Source of the DNA: Amycolatopsis umgeniensis
GTDB lineage: Bacteria; Actinomycetota; Actinomycetes; Mycobacteriales; Pseudonocardiaceae
Assembly: GCF_014205155.1 (NCBI RefSeq)
Contig: NZ_JACHMX010000001.1
Coordinates: 1,488,001 to 1,552,000, forward strand
Direction: 5' to 3'
Length of the DNA stretch: 64,000 bases
Positions 16,227-24,242 of this stretch are shown piece after piece. Positions within the stretch are counted from its first letter, which is position 1. The number at the start of each line of letters is the position of its first letter. The position numbers and the translations under genes are program-made. Under the pieces are notes generated by a model, which was not told the origin of the DNA, did not search any database, and was given only the letters and a program-made list of their open reading frames with translations.

Positions 16227-17258
16227 TCACGCACTGACCTCCATGACAGCGCCGAGGATTTCCTTGGCGACGAGTGGCGCGGTACCGAATCCGGATCCGC
16301 CGCAGGCGGGACGGGACCACACCGACGGACGGATCCGGCCGAGCATCGGGCCGCCGTCGACGGGATCGGCCGCGTAGTGGCACTCCCGTACGGCCTCGAC
16401 GGCGTAGTCCGCGGCGCCGGTGAGGATCGGCTCGGCGAGCAACCGGTCGGCCCACGGTTCGAAATCCGGATCCGTGGTGTTCGCGACCTTCCGGCACACC
16501 GCGTCCGAGCTGATCTTGAGCAGGGTGCCCGCGCCGGGCGGCAGCAGCCAGGCCGTTCCGTCACCGATCCGGCCGACTCCCGGGGCCGAAGCCCACCAGC
16601 CGGCCAGATCCCGTGGCGGGCGCAGGTAGATCATGGTCTGGCGATACAGCACGACAGGCTGCTCGACCAGTTCGCCGTTCCAGGGTCCGGCCGCGACGAG
16701 CACGAGATCCGCGCCCACCGTCGAGCCTCCGGCCAAGGTCACCCGGTGGTCGTCGACGCCGTCGACAGCGCATCGCGGCCGCAACGTCACCGAGGGATGC
16801 GCCGCGAGCCATTCGGCCGCCGCGCGCAGGAACCGGTCTGCCAGCAGCACTCCCGCGCCCGCGTCGAGCACGCCGCCGGTCCCGGCGGGAAACACCACGG
16901 GCGTAAGGACTTCCGGCGAGACGGCGACAGCGGCCAGCCCGGCTTGGCCCGCGGTGTCCAGTGCCGGCTCGAGTTCGTCCCGGGTGCACGCGGTGACCAC
17001 GCCGACACGTCGGAACAACGTGGTCCGCAACAACGACTCCAGCTCCAGCCACCGCCGACGGGCGTCGGCCATCCGCCGCGTGCCCTCGAGATCGCCCGGA
17101 CGCAGCACCCGCAAGGCCCGATGCTGATCGGACGAGGTCGACGCGGGGTTCGGGATGGGACCGCGGTCGAGCACGGTGACACGGTGACCCGCGAGCGCGC
17201 ACTCGATCGCGGTCACCAGCCCGGTCACCCCGGCACCGACGACGGCGACCGAAGCCAT
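16227..17258 (-). CDS. FAD-dependent D-amino-acid/glycine oxidase-like enzyme (Spb39-like step)
   Basis: A 343-residue DAO-family flavoprotein: GAGVTG at 8-13 with the VTVLDRG acidic strand end; ALRVLRPGDLEGTRRMADA after it; a central VLLADRFLRAAAEWLAAHP; VGADLVLVAAGPW; and a C-terminal GGSGFGTAPLVAKEI that closes the FAD site. In the s56-p1 pathway an FAD enzyme of this general kind oxidatively cleaves the N-N-linked lysine-glycine adduct, releasing hydrazinoacetate (established knowledge). Its position directly after the MetRS-like gene (1-bp TGATG overlap) supports the same role. A stand-alone glycine or sarcosine oxidase is the alternative. Confidence 0.86.
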   Translation of the reverse strand: MASVAVVGAGVTGLVTAIECALAGHRVTVLDRGPIPNPASTSSDQHRALRVLRPGDLEGTRRMADARRRWLELESLLRTTLFRRVGVVTACTRDELEPALDTAGQAGLAAVAVSPEVLTPVVFPAGTGGVLDAGAGVLLADRFLRAAAEWLAAHPSVTLRPRCAVDGVDDHRVTLAGGSTVGADLVLVAAGPWNGELVEQPVVLYRQTMIYLRPPRDLAGWWASAPGVGRIGDGTAWLLPPGAGTLLKISSDAVCRKVANTTDPDFEPWADRLLAEPILTGAADYAVEAVRECHYAADPVDGGPMLGRIRPSVWSRPACGGSGFGTAPLVAKEILGAVMEVSA

Positions 17259-18793
17259 CAGCCGACCGCCCCGGCCAGCCGTGGCAGCCTCTTGGGGATG
17301 ACCGTGTCCGCGTCCACCGGCCCGGGCAACGTCGTGTCGGACAGCGCGCCCGCGGCGAGATCGATCAGGATCGGGGCGGCGCAGCGCAGGAAGACGTCCA
17401 CCTGGTGACAGAGGTCGCCCGCGGTCTCGGCGGTCACCGCGGCGGCCAGCCGGTCCAGGCGTCCGAGCTGCTCGGCGAGGGTCGACGCCACGGCCGTGAG
17501 GCTGAACCTCGGGAGTTCGTAGCCGTCGGCGAACCGCTCGGTCATCCGCACCGCCGTCCGCCTGGCGTCCTCGGAAACCGCCAGCGGACCGCGGTCCACC
17601 CATTCGTCGACCGCCGCCGCGACCCGGTTCCACGGTCCGGTCAGCCGGGTCTCGCTGACCCGGAGCAGTGCCTCATGGGTGAAGTCGGTGCGCTGGTACT
17701 CGGGACTGGTGGCGCACAGGTGGAAGCGGATGAGATCGCGCGGTACCTCGGCGGCCAGCTCCCGACCGGACACGACGTGGCCGCGACTGGTGGAGAACTT
17801 CTCGTTGGCCAGCTCGTAGAACTCGTTGGTGATGTACTGCGCCGGCAGCACGTGACCGCCGATCGCGGTGAGCATCGCCGTACCCACGACCGCGAACGGA
17901 TACGTCGCGTCGAGGCCGAGGAAGTACACCACGGTCGAACCCGAGTCCGCGTGCCACAGCTCGTCGTCGGCGGCCAGTACCGCGCCGTGCTTTTCGGCGG
18001 CGAGGGCGGTGGTGAACATGCTCCACGGCATGCCCTCCATATGCGGGTAGATCACCTGCCCTGGCACCTCGGGAAACGGCGCCGGGATACCCCACGACGT
18101 CGGCTGGGTGATCGGGAAGTCCGGCAGGGGCCCCGCCAGCGCGGACTCGACGAGCTGGGCCATGCCGGGACGCATCGGGATCCGGGCGAAATACGCCTCG
18201 AGCTCCGCGCGATACCGCTCCACCGGGAAGACGAGGATGTCCGCCTCGCGGTAGTCCAGCGGCTCGTCCGGGCGCAGGGTCGAACGCGGGCCGATCAGGT
18301 CGCCGGGCGCGACAGGCAGGCCGCAGCTCTCGCAGATCCCCGCGTATCCGTCGGCAAGGCAGAACGGGCAGCCGCCGGTGACGTAGGCGTCCATGAGGTA
18401 TTCGCCGGTGCTCGGCAGGTAGGGGAACCGGACCGTCCGCAGCTCCAGCCTGCCCATGGCGTGCAGGCGGTCGTAGAAGTCCATGACCAGCTTGGTGAAC
18501 CGGTCTCCGATACAGCCGAACCCGTCGACCTCGATGCCCACCGTGGTCAAGGTCTGTCGGACCTGCTCCGCGGAGCGCTCCCGCAGCTCTTCCGGGGCCA
18601 CGCCGAGGCGTTCGGCCGCGGTGACGATGTAGTTCTGGGTGAAGTGCATTCCGGTGCCGTAGAGGGCTTCCCGGCCGGCGGCGCGGGCGTACCGGGTGCA
18701 GACGTCCGCGGCCAGGAACGGGCCGGCGAGGTGGCCGAGGTGCAGGTCGCCGTTCGCCGTCGGTGCCGGCGAGATCACCACCAGCCGGTTCAT
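17258..18793 (-). CDS. MetRS-like hydrazine synthetase component (ATP-dependent N-N bond formation)
   Basis: A 511-residue class I aminoacyl-tRNA-synthetase fold protein resembling methionyl-tRNA synthetase: HLGH at 18-21 (HIGH motif), a zinc knuckle C142-X2-C145...C154-X2-C157, and KFSTS at 332-336 (KMSKS loop). MetRS-like domains in Spb40-type hydrazine synthetases activate glycine-type substrates and, with a cupin domain, join them to N6-hydroxylysine to form an N-N bond (established for s56-p1). Unlike Spb40, no cupin domain is fused here; a separate cupin is at 21468. The gene is flanked by the hydroxylase and the FAD oxidase with 1-bp overlaps. A housekeeping MetRS is unlikely given this context. 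Confidence 0.9.
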   Translation of the reverse strand: MNRLVVISPAPTANGDLHLGHLAGPFLAADVCTRYARAAGREALYGTGMHFTQNYIVTAAERLGVAPEELRERSAEQVRQTLTTVGIEVDGFGCIGDRFTKLVMDFYDRLHAMGRLELRTVRFPYLPSTGEYLMDAYVTGGCPFCLADGYAGICESCGLPVAPGDLIGPRSTLRPDEPLDYREADILVFPVERYRAELEAYFARIPMRPGMAQLVESALAGPLPDFPITQPTSWGIPAPFPEVPGQVIYPHMEGMPWSMFTTALAAEKHGAVLAADDELWHADSGSTVVYFLGLDATYPFAVVGTAMLTAIGGHVLPAQYITNEFYELANEKFSTSRGHVVSGRELAAEVPRDLIRFHLCATSPEYQRTDFTHEALLRVSETRLTGPWNRVAAAVDEWVDRGPLAVSEDARRTAVRMTERFADGYELPRFSLTAVASTLAEQLGRLDRLAAAVTAETAGDLCHQVDVFLRCAAPILIDLAAGALSDTTLPGPVDADTVIPKRLPRLAGAVG

Positions 18794-20073
18794 CAGGCGG
18801 TCCTCGACTCGCCGGCGCCGCGGCGGGCGAGGAGGTCGCTGACGATGTCACGGGATCGGTGGGCCAGCACGCTGATCAACGAGTCGGCGATGCCGTGCGT
18901 GGCCTCGTTGACGCCCTGCAGGTACACCGCGCCCCACGCGGAATCGCCGAGGTCGACCCGGTAGCAGCGGCTGACCGAGATCTCGGAAAGGCCGACGCGC
19001 TCGGCCAGGTCGCGCACCATCGCGGGCATCCGCTGATCGAAGCCGGTGCCGAGCAGCACCAGATCACAGTGCAACGGCTCCACCTTGCCGCTGGTCCGGT
19101 CGCGCAGATCGAGGACGACCTCGTCGTCGGAGACCCTGGCCCCGACCACTTCGGTCAGCGTCCGCACCTGCGAGCGCTGCACACCGAGACCACGCTGCTG
19201 ATAAAGCGTGGTGTACAGGTGATCGAGGAACGGCGGGGCCGCGCCCGCGTAGTTGGTCAGCCGCATCTCTTCCAGCATCTGCTCCCGGACCTCGGTCGGG
19301 CTGTCGTAGAACCGGTCGACGAAGGAGGGGAAGAACAGTTCGTTGACGAACTTGCTGGTCTGATAGTTCTGCGGGCCCACCGACCGCACGATCATGGTCC
19401 GGGTGCTGTTGGGCAGATTGTCGTGCAGCGCCATGAACATCTCAGCCGCGCTCTGCGCTCCGCCCACGACGACGGCGCGCAGCGGGGCGTCCGCGGGCAG
19501 TTCCGCGATCCGGCGCCGGTACTGGGCGCTGTGGATGAGGCGGTCGGACGGCAGGTCGGCGAAGACGTCCGGCACGTTCGCGTCCCGGCCGCCGCCCACG
19601 ACGAGGTCGCGGCAGAGGATCGTGTCCCCGCTGGTGAGCTTGGCCGTCCAGCCGGTGATCGACCCGTCGGCGTCGCGCGCGGGCTCGATGCTCTGGACCC
19701 TGGCGTCGTACTGGATGCGGACCTTGTCCAGCGACCGCGCCACCCACTGCAGATAGTCGGAGAACTCCCAGCGGAACGGGTGGAACGTGCCCAGGTTGAC
19801 GAACTCGTCGAGCCGGTTCTGATCGTGCAGGAAGTTGAGGAACGAGAACTTGCTGCGCGGATTGCGCAGGGTCACCAGATCCTTGAGGAAGGAAACCTGG
19901 CTGCGCGCCCACGGCATCAGCAGATCGCGTTGCCACTTGATGTCCGGACTCTGCTCCAGCAGCAGCGTCTGCTCGGCCAGCTCCGGGTTCCCGGACTCCT
20001 CGATGGCCACCGCGAGCGCCAGGTTCGCCGGTCCCGCCCCGATCGCCAGCAAACCCACCTGTATTTCAGTCAC
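18793..20073 (-). CDS. N6-lysine hydroxylase-like flavin monooxygenase
   Basis: A 426-residue class B N-hydroxylating monooxygenase of the lysine/ornithine family. GAGPAN at 12-17 binds FAD; residues 47-60 (KWQRDLLMPWARSQ) and FPSFVDRFY (248-256) match family signatures; VVVGGAQSAAEM (201-212) is the NADPH site; LLGTGFD near 345 is the ATGY-type motif. Such enzymes make N6-hydroxylysine or N5-hydroxyornithine. The adjoining MetRS-like gene argues for lysine, as in Spb38. It starts at GTG 20073 and is the first gene of a four-gene minus-strand operon. No siderophore NRPS or IucA-type synthetase is present, which argues against siderophore use. Confidence 0.93.
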   Translation of the reverse strand: MTEIQVGLLAIGAGPANLALAVAIEESGNPELAEQTLLLEQSPDIKWQRDLLMPWARSQVSFLKDLVTLRNPRSKFSFLNFLHDQNRLDEFVNLGTFHPFRWEFSDYLQWVARSLDKVRIQYDARVQSIEPARDADGSITGWTAKLTSGDTILCRDLVVGGGRDANVPDVFADLPSDRLIHSAQYRRRIAELPADAPLRAVVVGGAQSAAEMFMALHDNLPNSTRTMIVRSVGPQNYQTSKFVNELFFPSFVDRFYDSPTEVREQMLEEMRLTNYAGAAPPFLDHLYTTLYQQRGLGVQRSQVRTLTEVVGARVSDDEVVLDLRDRTSGKVEPLHCDLVLLGTGFDQRMPAMVRDLAERVGLSEISVSRCYRVDLGDSAWGAVYLQGVNEATHGIADSLISVLAHRSRDIVSDLLARRGAGESRTA

Positions 20074-20595
20074 AGATACACCCCGTTCGTCCAGAATAGG
20101 ATGCCGACACTAAGGACCGGCATTTCCCCGACGATAGGGACGGCTTTCCCGGGGCCCGGGGAATCTCGCCGAGCCATCCCCGAAGTTCCCGGCCATCGGG
20201 AAGATCTCCCCTTTCCCAGGGAAGAACAATGGGCACCAGGTGCCCCGAGGCGGCCGAATGGGCCAACCCGCCTGCCCTATCGAACCCGCTCGCCGGAAGG
20301 ATTCCTTGATCCTCGCCCGCGATACAGTGAGGGACGGTGATGTCACCGGGCACAGCCGAACGCGATCACACTGTCTGCTGGTTCTTCCCTATTGATCGGA
20401 CGCTTACCTCCCGCCGGAAAATTGATTGCGATCAATTGCCCATAACAGTCGTATGGATCCGTTCGATACCTACTACATACACTCTTCTCGCGGCCGGAAG
20501 TCCCATCCCCGGCGCGGTCGAGCGCGCACCTTCATCGCACTTCACTGAACGGAGCCGATCAGGCAGGCTCAGTAGCGGCAGGCATAAGGGGAAAG
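20074..20595. promoter_or_regulatory. 522-bp divergent control region of the hydrazine cluster
   Basis: No gene is supported here. The region separates the divergent hydroxylase operon and LuxR gene. Near the hydroxylase it is dense in CCC/GGG runs, including a TTCCC-N7-GGGAA inverted repeat at 20186-20202 and the cluster-type motif at 20198-20223. The middle (about 20380-20480) is AT-richer and is a reasonable place for the promoter of the LuxR gene, which has AAGGGGAAAG directly before its ATG. Confidence 0.6.
20198..20223 (+). promoter_or_regulatory. Cluster motif, copy C (hydroxylase/LuxR intergenic region)
   Basis: GGGAAGATCTCCCC followed by CAGGGAA has the same spacing as copies A and B (GGGAA, TCCCCT, then GGGAA about 12 bases later) but more mismatches in the core. 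It lies 125 bp upstream of the hydroxylase start. I infer that it is a weaker binding site for the same regulator. Confidence 0.5.
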
Positions 20596-21360
20596 ATGAA
20601 TCATCACGCCAGTATCGGTAACACCGCTCGTTTGTGGCCGGCCGAACGTCGTGACCAGCGGCGCACCGCGAGCCTGTTACCCGATCACAGCACGACAGAG
20701 GAAAGCAACGGTCGCGCTTGGGTGACCGTACTGCTCGCCGACAGCCAGCCCGCGGTGCGCTACGGGGTCAGATCCGCGCTCGAAGACGTCGGCGGCATCG
20801 CCATCGTCGGCGAGGCGGCCACGGCGAACGCGACGATCGCGGAGACCTTCCGGCACCAACCGGACGTGCTGGTCGTCGATCCGCAGCTCGGCGAGTTCGC
20901 GACCGTCGACATCATCAGCCGGGTGGCGCGAATCGCGCCGGACACCAGGGTTCTCGTACTGAGCGCGGTCGACGACGACACCTCCATCAGGTCGGCGCTC
21001 CACGCCGGCGCGCGCGGGTATCTGGTCAAGGGCGCCGATCTGGACCAGGTCGTCCGCGGCGTGCAGGTGGTGGCGGCGGGGGAAGCGATCGTCGGGAAGA
21101 CGATCGCCGGGCGGTTCGGCGCCTTGATGCGGTCGGCGGCCGGTCCGGAGCCCTACCCGTTCCCCCGGTTGACGACCAGGGAACGGGAAGTGCTCGACCG
21201 GATCGCCGCGGGCAAGTCGAACTCGGCCATCGCGCGCGAGCTCGCACTCGCGCCGAAGACCATCAGCAACCGTGTTTCCGCGGTCTTCGGCAAACTCGGC
21301 GTAGCCGATCGCGCACAGGCGATAGTGCTGGCGCGGGACGCGGGCCTCGGCCGCGGCTGA
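20596..21360 (+). CDS. LuxR-family response-regulator-like activator, likely cluster-situated regulator
   Basis: A 254-residue protein with a ~42-residue extra N-terminus, a receiver domain at about 43-160 (VTVLLADSQPAVRYGVRSAL; DVLVVDPQLGEF carries the phosphoacceptor-position Asp; VLVLSAVDDDTS; GARGYLVKGADL) and a LuxR DNA-binding domain at about 190-250 (LTTREREVLDRIAAGKSNSA and KTISNRVSAVFGKLGV). No histidine kinase gene is adjacent, so it is an orphan regulator. The ATG 20596 is supported by AAGGGGAAAG; an internal GTG at 20722 would give a standard-length protein. It is placed centrally between the minus-strand operon and the cupin operon and is the prime candidate to bind the shared GGGAA motifs. 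Confidence 0.88.
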   Translation: MNHHASIGNTARLWPAERRDQRRTASLLPDHSTTEESNGRAWVTVLLADSQPAVRYGVRSALEDVGGIAIVGEAATANATIAETFRHQPDVLVVDPQLGEFATVDIISRVARIAPDTRVLVLSAVDDDTSIRSALHAGARGYLVKGADLDQVVRGVQVVAAGEAIVGKTIAGRFGALMRSAAGPEPYPFPRLTTREREVLDRIAAGKSNSAIARELALAPKTISNRVSAVFGKLGVADRAQAIVLARDAGLGRG

Positions 21361-21373
21361 TTCACCGGTAATC

Positions 21374-21399
21374 GGGAATAGTTCCCCTGTTGCCGGGAA
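21374..21399 (+). promoter_or_regulatory. Cluster motif, copy B (upstream of the cupin operon)
   Basis: GGGAATAGTTCCCC, then GCCGGGAA after a short spacer, matches copy A at 9518-9544 in nearly every non-spacer base; the spacer is one base shorter. It begins 13 bases after the LuxR stop codon and about 95 bp before the cupin start, a normal position for an activator or operator site. Confidence 0.7.
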
Positions 21400-21467
21400 G
21401 CGGGCCAAGAATAACCTCGGTCAGCACCGGACACCCGACAAGAAAAGCATGCTGATCGGAGTGGGAT

Positions 21468-21869
21468 GTGACTGACCGAGACCAAGCTGTCGTGGACATC
21501 CGCAGGCTCGAACACGAGAACCTGACGCGAGCCTACGGATTGGACATGAAGCTGCTTTATCCGTGGAACGGTATGACGGCACCGTTTCGAGGAGCTTGGT
21601 GCGTGCTGCGTCCTGGCGACGTATCGGTGGCCCACGCTCATCACGAGCACGAGATCTTCATCGGAATGACCGGAAGCGCGAAGGTGGTCACCGGTGAACA
21701 GCGGCACGAGTTCACGGCCGGGGACCTCGTATTCCTGAAACCGGAGATCGAACACTACCTCGTCAACGACAATGACGAGGACTTCGCCTACTACGCGATC
21801 TGGTGGGATCGCGCGATGTCGGACGAGTTCGTCGCGCACGAGATCGACCGGGCCGAGTCCCATGATTAA
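21468..21869 (+). CDS. Stand-alone cupin, candidate partner of the MetRS-like hydrazine synthetase
   Basis: A 133-residue single-domain cupin. Motif 1 is GDVSVAHAHHEHEIFIGMTG (HxH...E pattern) and motif 2 is GDLVFLKPEIEHYL with the third metal-binding His. In Spb40-type enzymes an N-terminal zinc cupin rearranges the ester of N6-hydroxylysine into an N-N bond (established knowledge). Here that cupin appears as its own gene 2.7 kb from, and on the opposite strand to, the MetRS-like gene. The GTG at 21468 follows GATCGGAGTGG. It overlaps the next gene by 8 bp. A generic sugar- or metabolite-binding cupin is the alternative, but the context favours the hydrazine role. Confidence 0.84.
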   Translation: MTDRDQAVVDIRRLEHENLTRAYGLDMKLLYPWNGMTAPFRGAWCVLRPGDVSVAHAHHEHEIFIGMTGSAKVVTGEQRHEFTAGDLVFLKPEIEHYLVNDNDEDFAYYAIWWDRAMSDEFVAHEIDRAESHD

Positions 21870-22185
21870 TTACGACGGGCGGAAATTCCGCAAAGTGGGC
21901 GCCGACGCCGACGCGATCGCCGAATACCGGCAAGAAGGCGACGTCGTGTGGGCCGAGTTCGCCGGGGGCGAGGTGCGGCGGGGGTCGATCACCGGCACCC
22001 GCCGCGAGAACGGGGCACTCCATCTGGGGTACACGTTGGTGCTCGCCACCGGTGAGGTGATCTGCGGGCACACGGTGAACACGCCGGAGGTGGCCGAGGA
22101 CGGCCATCTCCGGCTGCGCGAGGTGTGGGAACGCTACGGCCCGCACGCCGCCACCGGCGTTTCCTACCTCGACGAGGTGAGCTAG
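21862..22185 (+). CDS. Small conserved protein (family often labelled N-acetylglutamate synthase)
   Basis: A 107-residue protein starting MINYDGRKFRKV, with tandem GEV...GHLHLGY-type beta strands (EVRRGSITGTRRENGALHLG) and TPEVAEDGHLRLREVWERYG at the end. It matches a widespread small bacterial family that databases commonly label n-acetylglutamate synthase, without biochemical proof known to me. It is beta-rich and looks like a ligand-binding or accessory protein rather than an acetyltransferase: no GNAT motif is visible. The ATG overlaps the cupin by 8 bp and its TAG overlaps the next GTG, so it is tightly coupled within the operon. Confidence 0.7.
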   Translation: MINYDGRKFRKVGADADAIAEYRQEGDVVWAEFAGGEVRRGSITGTRRENGALHLGYTLVLATGEVICGHTVNTPEVAEDGHLRLREVWERYGPHAATGVSYLDEVS

Positions 22186-23564
22186 TGTCCAGCAGCCCAT
22201 CCAACGAGGACTGGCGACGCCTGGACCGCATGGTGACAGGCCGCGTGCGCCGCCCGGGCGAATCCGGCTTCACCGAGGCCAGCATGCCGTTCAACAAGAG
22301 ATTCGCCGCAACCGTCCCCAGTGGTGTCGTATCCGTGGCGAACACCGCGGACGTGCGGAACGCCATCGAGTGGGCCCGCCATACCGGCGTCGACGTCGTC
22401 GCACGGGGCGGCGGGCACAGCTACGCGGGACACTCGGTCAACACCGGCCTCGTCATCGACCTCAGCGCGATGAACACCGTGTCCGCCAACGGTTCGACAG
22501 GGCTCGTGACGGTCGCGGGCGGCGCGCTGATGGCGGACGTCTACGCCGCCATCCAGCCCCACGAGATGGCGTTCGCGCTGGGCAACGGCGCCTCGGTCGG
22601 CATCGCGGGCCTCACCCTCGGCGGCGGCTGCGGGGCGACCTCACGTGTGCTCGGACTCACCGCGGACGCGCTCGTGGCGACCACGCTGGTGACCGCGGAC
22701 GGGCAACTGCTGCACTGTGACGCGAACGAGAACGCGGACCTGTTCTGGGCGTGCCGCGGTGGTGGTGGCGGGAACTTCGGCATCAACGTGTCCTTCACCT
22801 TCCAGGCGAGGCCGGTGGCCGACTGCGCCAGCTACCTGCTGCTGTGGGATCGCGCGGACGCGCCGAAGGTCATCTCGGTGCTGCAGGACGTCGTACTGGG
22901 AGGGCCGGACGAGTTCGCGGCCAGGATCGGCGTCAGCACGATCGGCGAGTCGAAGTCCGTGGTGTCGGCCATCGGGCAGCATTTGGGGTCCGCCAAGGAG
23001 TTGCGGGAGATCCTCGACCCGGTGCTGTCCGTCGCCCAGCCGATCCGGATGAACCTGGAGGACCGGACTTTCTGGCAGGCCAAGGACGATCTGCTGCACG
23101 AGACCGCCGAGGGCGCCTTCGCGGCACGGACCGGCATCGTCACCCGGCCCCTGCCCGAAGAGGCGATCGCCACGATGCTCTCGTTCGTCGACCGCAGGCC
23201 CGGCAGCGGCAACCCGGACGGCGGTGGCGCGGCCCTGTTCTCCTGGGGTGGCGCGATCAACCGGGTGGGCGCGACGGACACCGCTTTCGCCCACCGGAAC
23301 GCGTTGTTCCTGCTGTCCATGGACACCTCGTGGGCCGAGAACGACGAGCCCGCCGTGGTCGACGCGAACCTTCGCTGGCTTTCGGACCTGGCGGACGCGA
23401 TGTCGCCGTACGTGTCCGACGGCGCTTTCCAGAACTTCATCGACCCGGACCTCGCGGACTGGCGCAACGCCTACTACGGCGTCAACTACCCGCGGCTGGA
23501 ACAGATCAAGGAACGGGTCGACCCCGACGGCGTCTTCACCTTCGCACAGAGCATCGGATCATGA
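22185..23564 (+). CDS. BBE-like FAD-linked oxidase
   Basis: A 459-residue FAD_binding_4/BBE oxidoreductase. Residues about 50-70 read VVARGGGHSYAG, with the His normally bonded covalently to FAD. The GNGASVGIAGLTLGGGCGATS segment lacks Cys at the usual second (bicovalent) site, so single attachment is expected, as in 6-hydroxynicotine oxidase. The C-terminal YYGVNYPRLEQIKERVDPDG is the BBE tail. Such enzymes remove two electrons from C-N or C-O bonds using oxygen. In a hydrazine cluster, oxidation of a hydrazine to a hydrazone or azo compound is a reasonable idea (inference). The GTG overlaps the previous TAG by one base; ATGA couples it to the next gene. Confidence 0.91.
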   Translation: MSSSPSNEDWRRLDRMVTGRVRRPGESGFTEASMPFNKRFAATVPSGVVSVANTADVRNAIEWARHTGVDVVARGGGHSYAGHSVNTGLVIDLSAMNTVSANGSTGLVTVAGGALMADVYAAIQPHEMAFALGNGASVGIAGLTLGGGCGATSRVLGLTADALVATTLVTADGQLLHCDANENADLFWACRGGGGGNFGINVSFTFQARPVADCASYLLLWDRADAPKVISVLQDVVLGGPDEFAARIGVSTIGESKSVVSAIGQHLGSAKELREILDPVLSVAQPIRMNLEDRTFWQAKDDLLHETAEGAFAARTGIVTRPLPEEAIATMLSFVDRRPGSGNPDGGGAALFSWGGAINRVGATDTAFAHRNALFLLSMDTSWAENDEPAVVDANLRWLSDLADAMSPYVSDGAFQNFIDPDLADWRNAYYGVNYPRLEQIKERVDPDGVFTFAQSIGS

Positions 23565-24223
23565 TCGGCGACAACAAGGTTCTCATCTGGACGGCGGCCG
23601 AGGTCGAGAACGGCGCCCTGCCCGCGGAACATCTACCGTATGTCCGGGAAATCCTCGCCTGGGCGGGCCGATACCTGGTCTCCCCGCACCCGGAACTGGG
23701 CCGGAACGGCCCGGTGTGCCCCTACACCCAACCATCACTCCACAAAGGACTGTTCCACCTCGCCGCCCTGACCGCCACGAACGGCGAGACGGACGTCAAC
23801 GACGCGATCGAGAGCCTTCGCTCGTGGTACGAGCGGTTGTCGGCCAGGATTTCGCCCACGGAACGGGAACTGCTGACGATCCTCCTCGTGCTGCCGCAAC
23901 TGGACTACCAGGACGCGACGGCGCTGGACGACCTGCAGCGGGAGGCGAAGGACAAGTTCGTCAACGACGGCCTGATGATCGGGCAGTTCCACCCGGTCTG
24001 CGACCAGCCCGGCCTGTGGAACGAGAAGTTCAAGGCGCTGCGCGCGCCGGTGCCGTTGCTGGCCATCCGAAAACTGGTCGTCTTCGACCTGCCGTTCCTG
24101 ATGGACAGCGCGGTGCACGCCGAAAGCTACTTCCGGCGGTTCGCCCCGGACATCCCGCCCCGCATCCGCGACCAGCTGGTCAAACGGCTGGCGGGCAACG
24201 AAAAATCCTTGCAGACGGCCTGA
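23561..24223 (+). CDS. Uncharacterised biosynthetic-cluster protein (possibly DUF6875-like)
   Basis: I do not recognise a firm function for this 220-residue protein. Conserved-looking segments are GPVCPYTQPSLHKGLFHLA (about 45-65) and MIGQFHPVCDQPGLWNEKFKA (about 140-160); two Cys-Pro/His-Pro elements could bind metal or heme. The pattern reminds me of the DUF6875 group found beside biosynthetic genes, which I cannot verify here. No signal or membrane segment is seen. Its ATG overlaps the FAD oxidase stop by 4 bp and a DDAH-like gene follows 19 bases later, so it belongs to the cupin operon. Confidence 0.62.
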   Translation: MIGDNKVLIWTAAEVENGALPAEHLPYVREILAWAGRYLVSPHPELGRNGPVCPYTQPSLHKGLFHLAALTATNGETDVNDAIESLRSWYERLSARISPTERELLTILLVLPQLDYQDATALDDLQREAKDKFVNDGLMIGQFHPVCDQPGLWNEKFKALRAPVPLLAIRKLVVFDLPFLMDSAVHAESYFRRFAPDIPPRIRDQLVKRLAGNEKSLQTA

Positions 24224-24242
24224 TCACTTCGGGAGAACACAG

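Noticed and set aside
15714..17408. 564-residue plus-strand frame over the KMO-like and DAO-like genes
   Set aside because: Low-complexity translation with no motifs; the minus strand carries intact flavoenzyme signatures.
17258..18793. Housekeeping or antibiotic-resistance methionyl-tRNA synthetase
   Set aside because: The gene is embedded, with 1-bp overlaps, between the hydroxylase and the FAD oxidase, exactly as in hydrazine clusters; a resistance copy of MetRS would not explain the neighbours or the cupin.
18793..20073. Siderophore hydroxamate biosynthesis
   Set aside because: No acyltransferase, NRPS, IucA/C-type synthetase or siderophore transporter is nearby; the MetRS-like and cupin partners fit N-N chemistry better.
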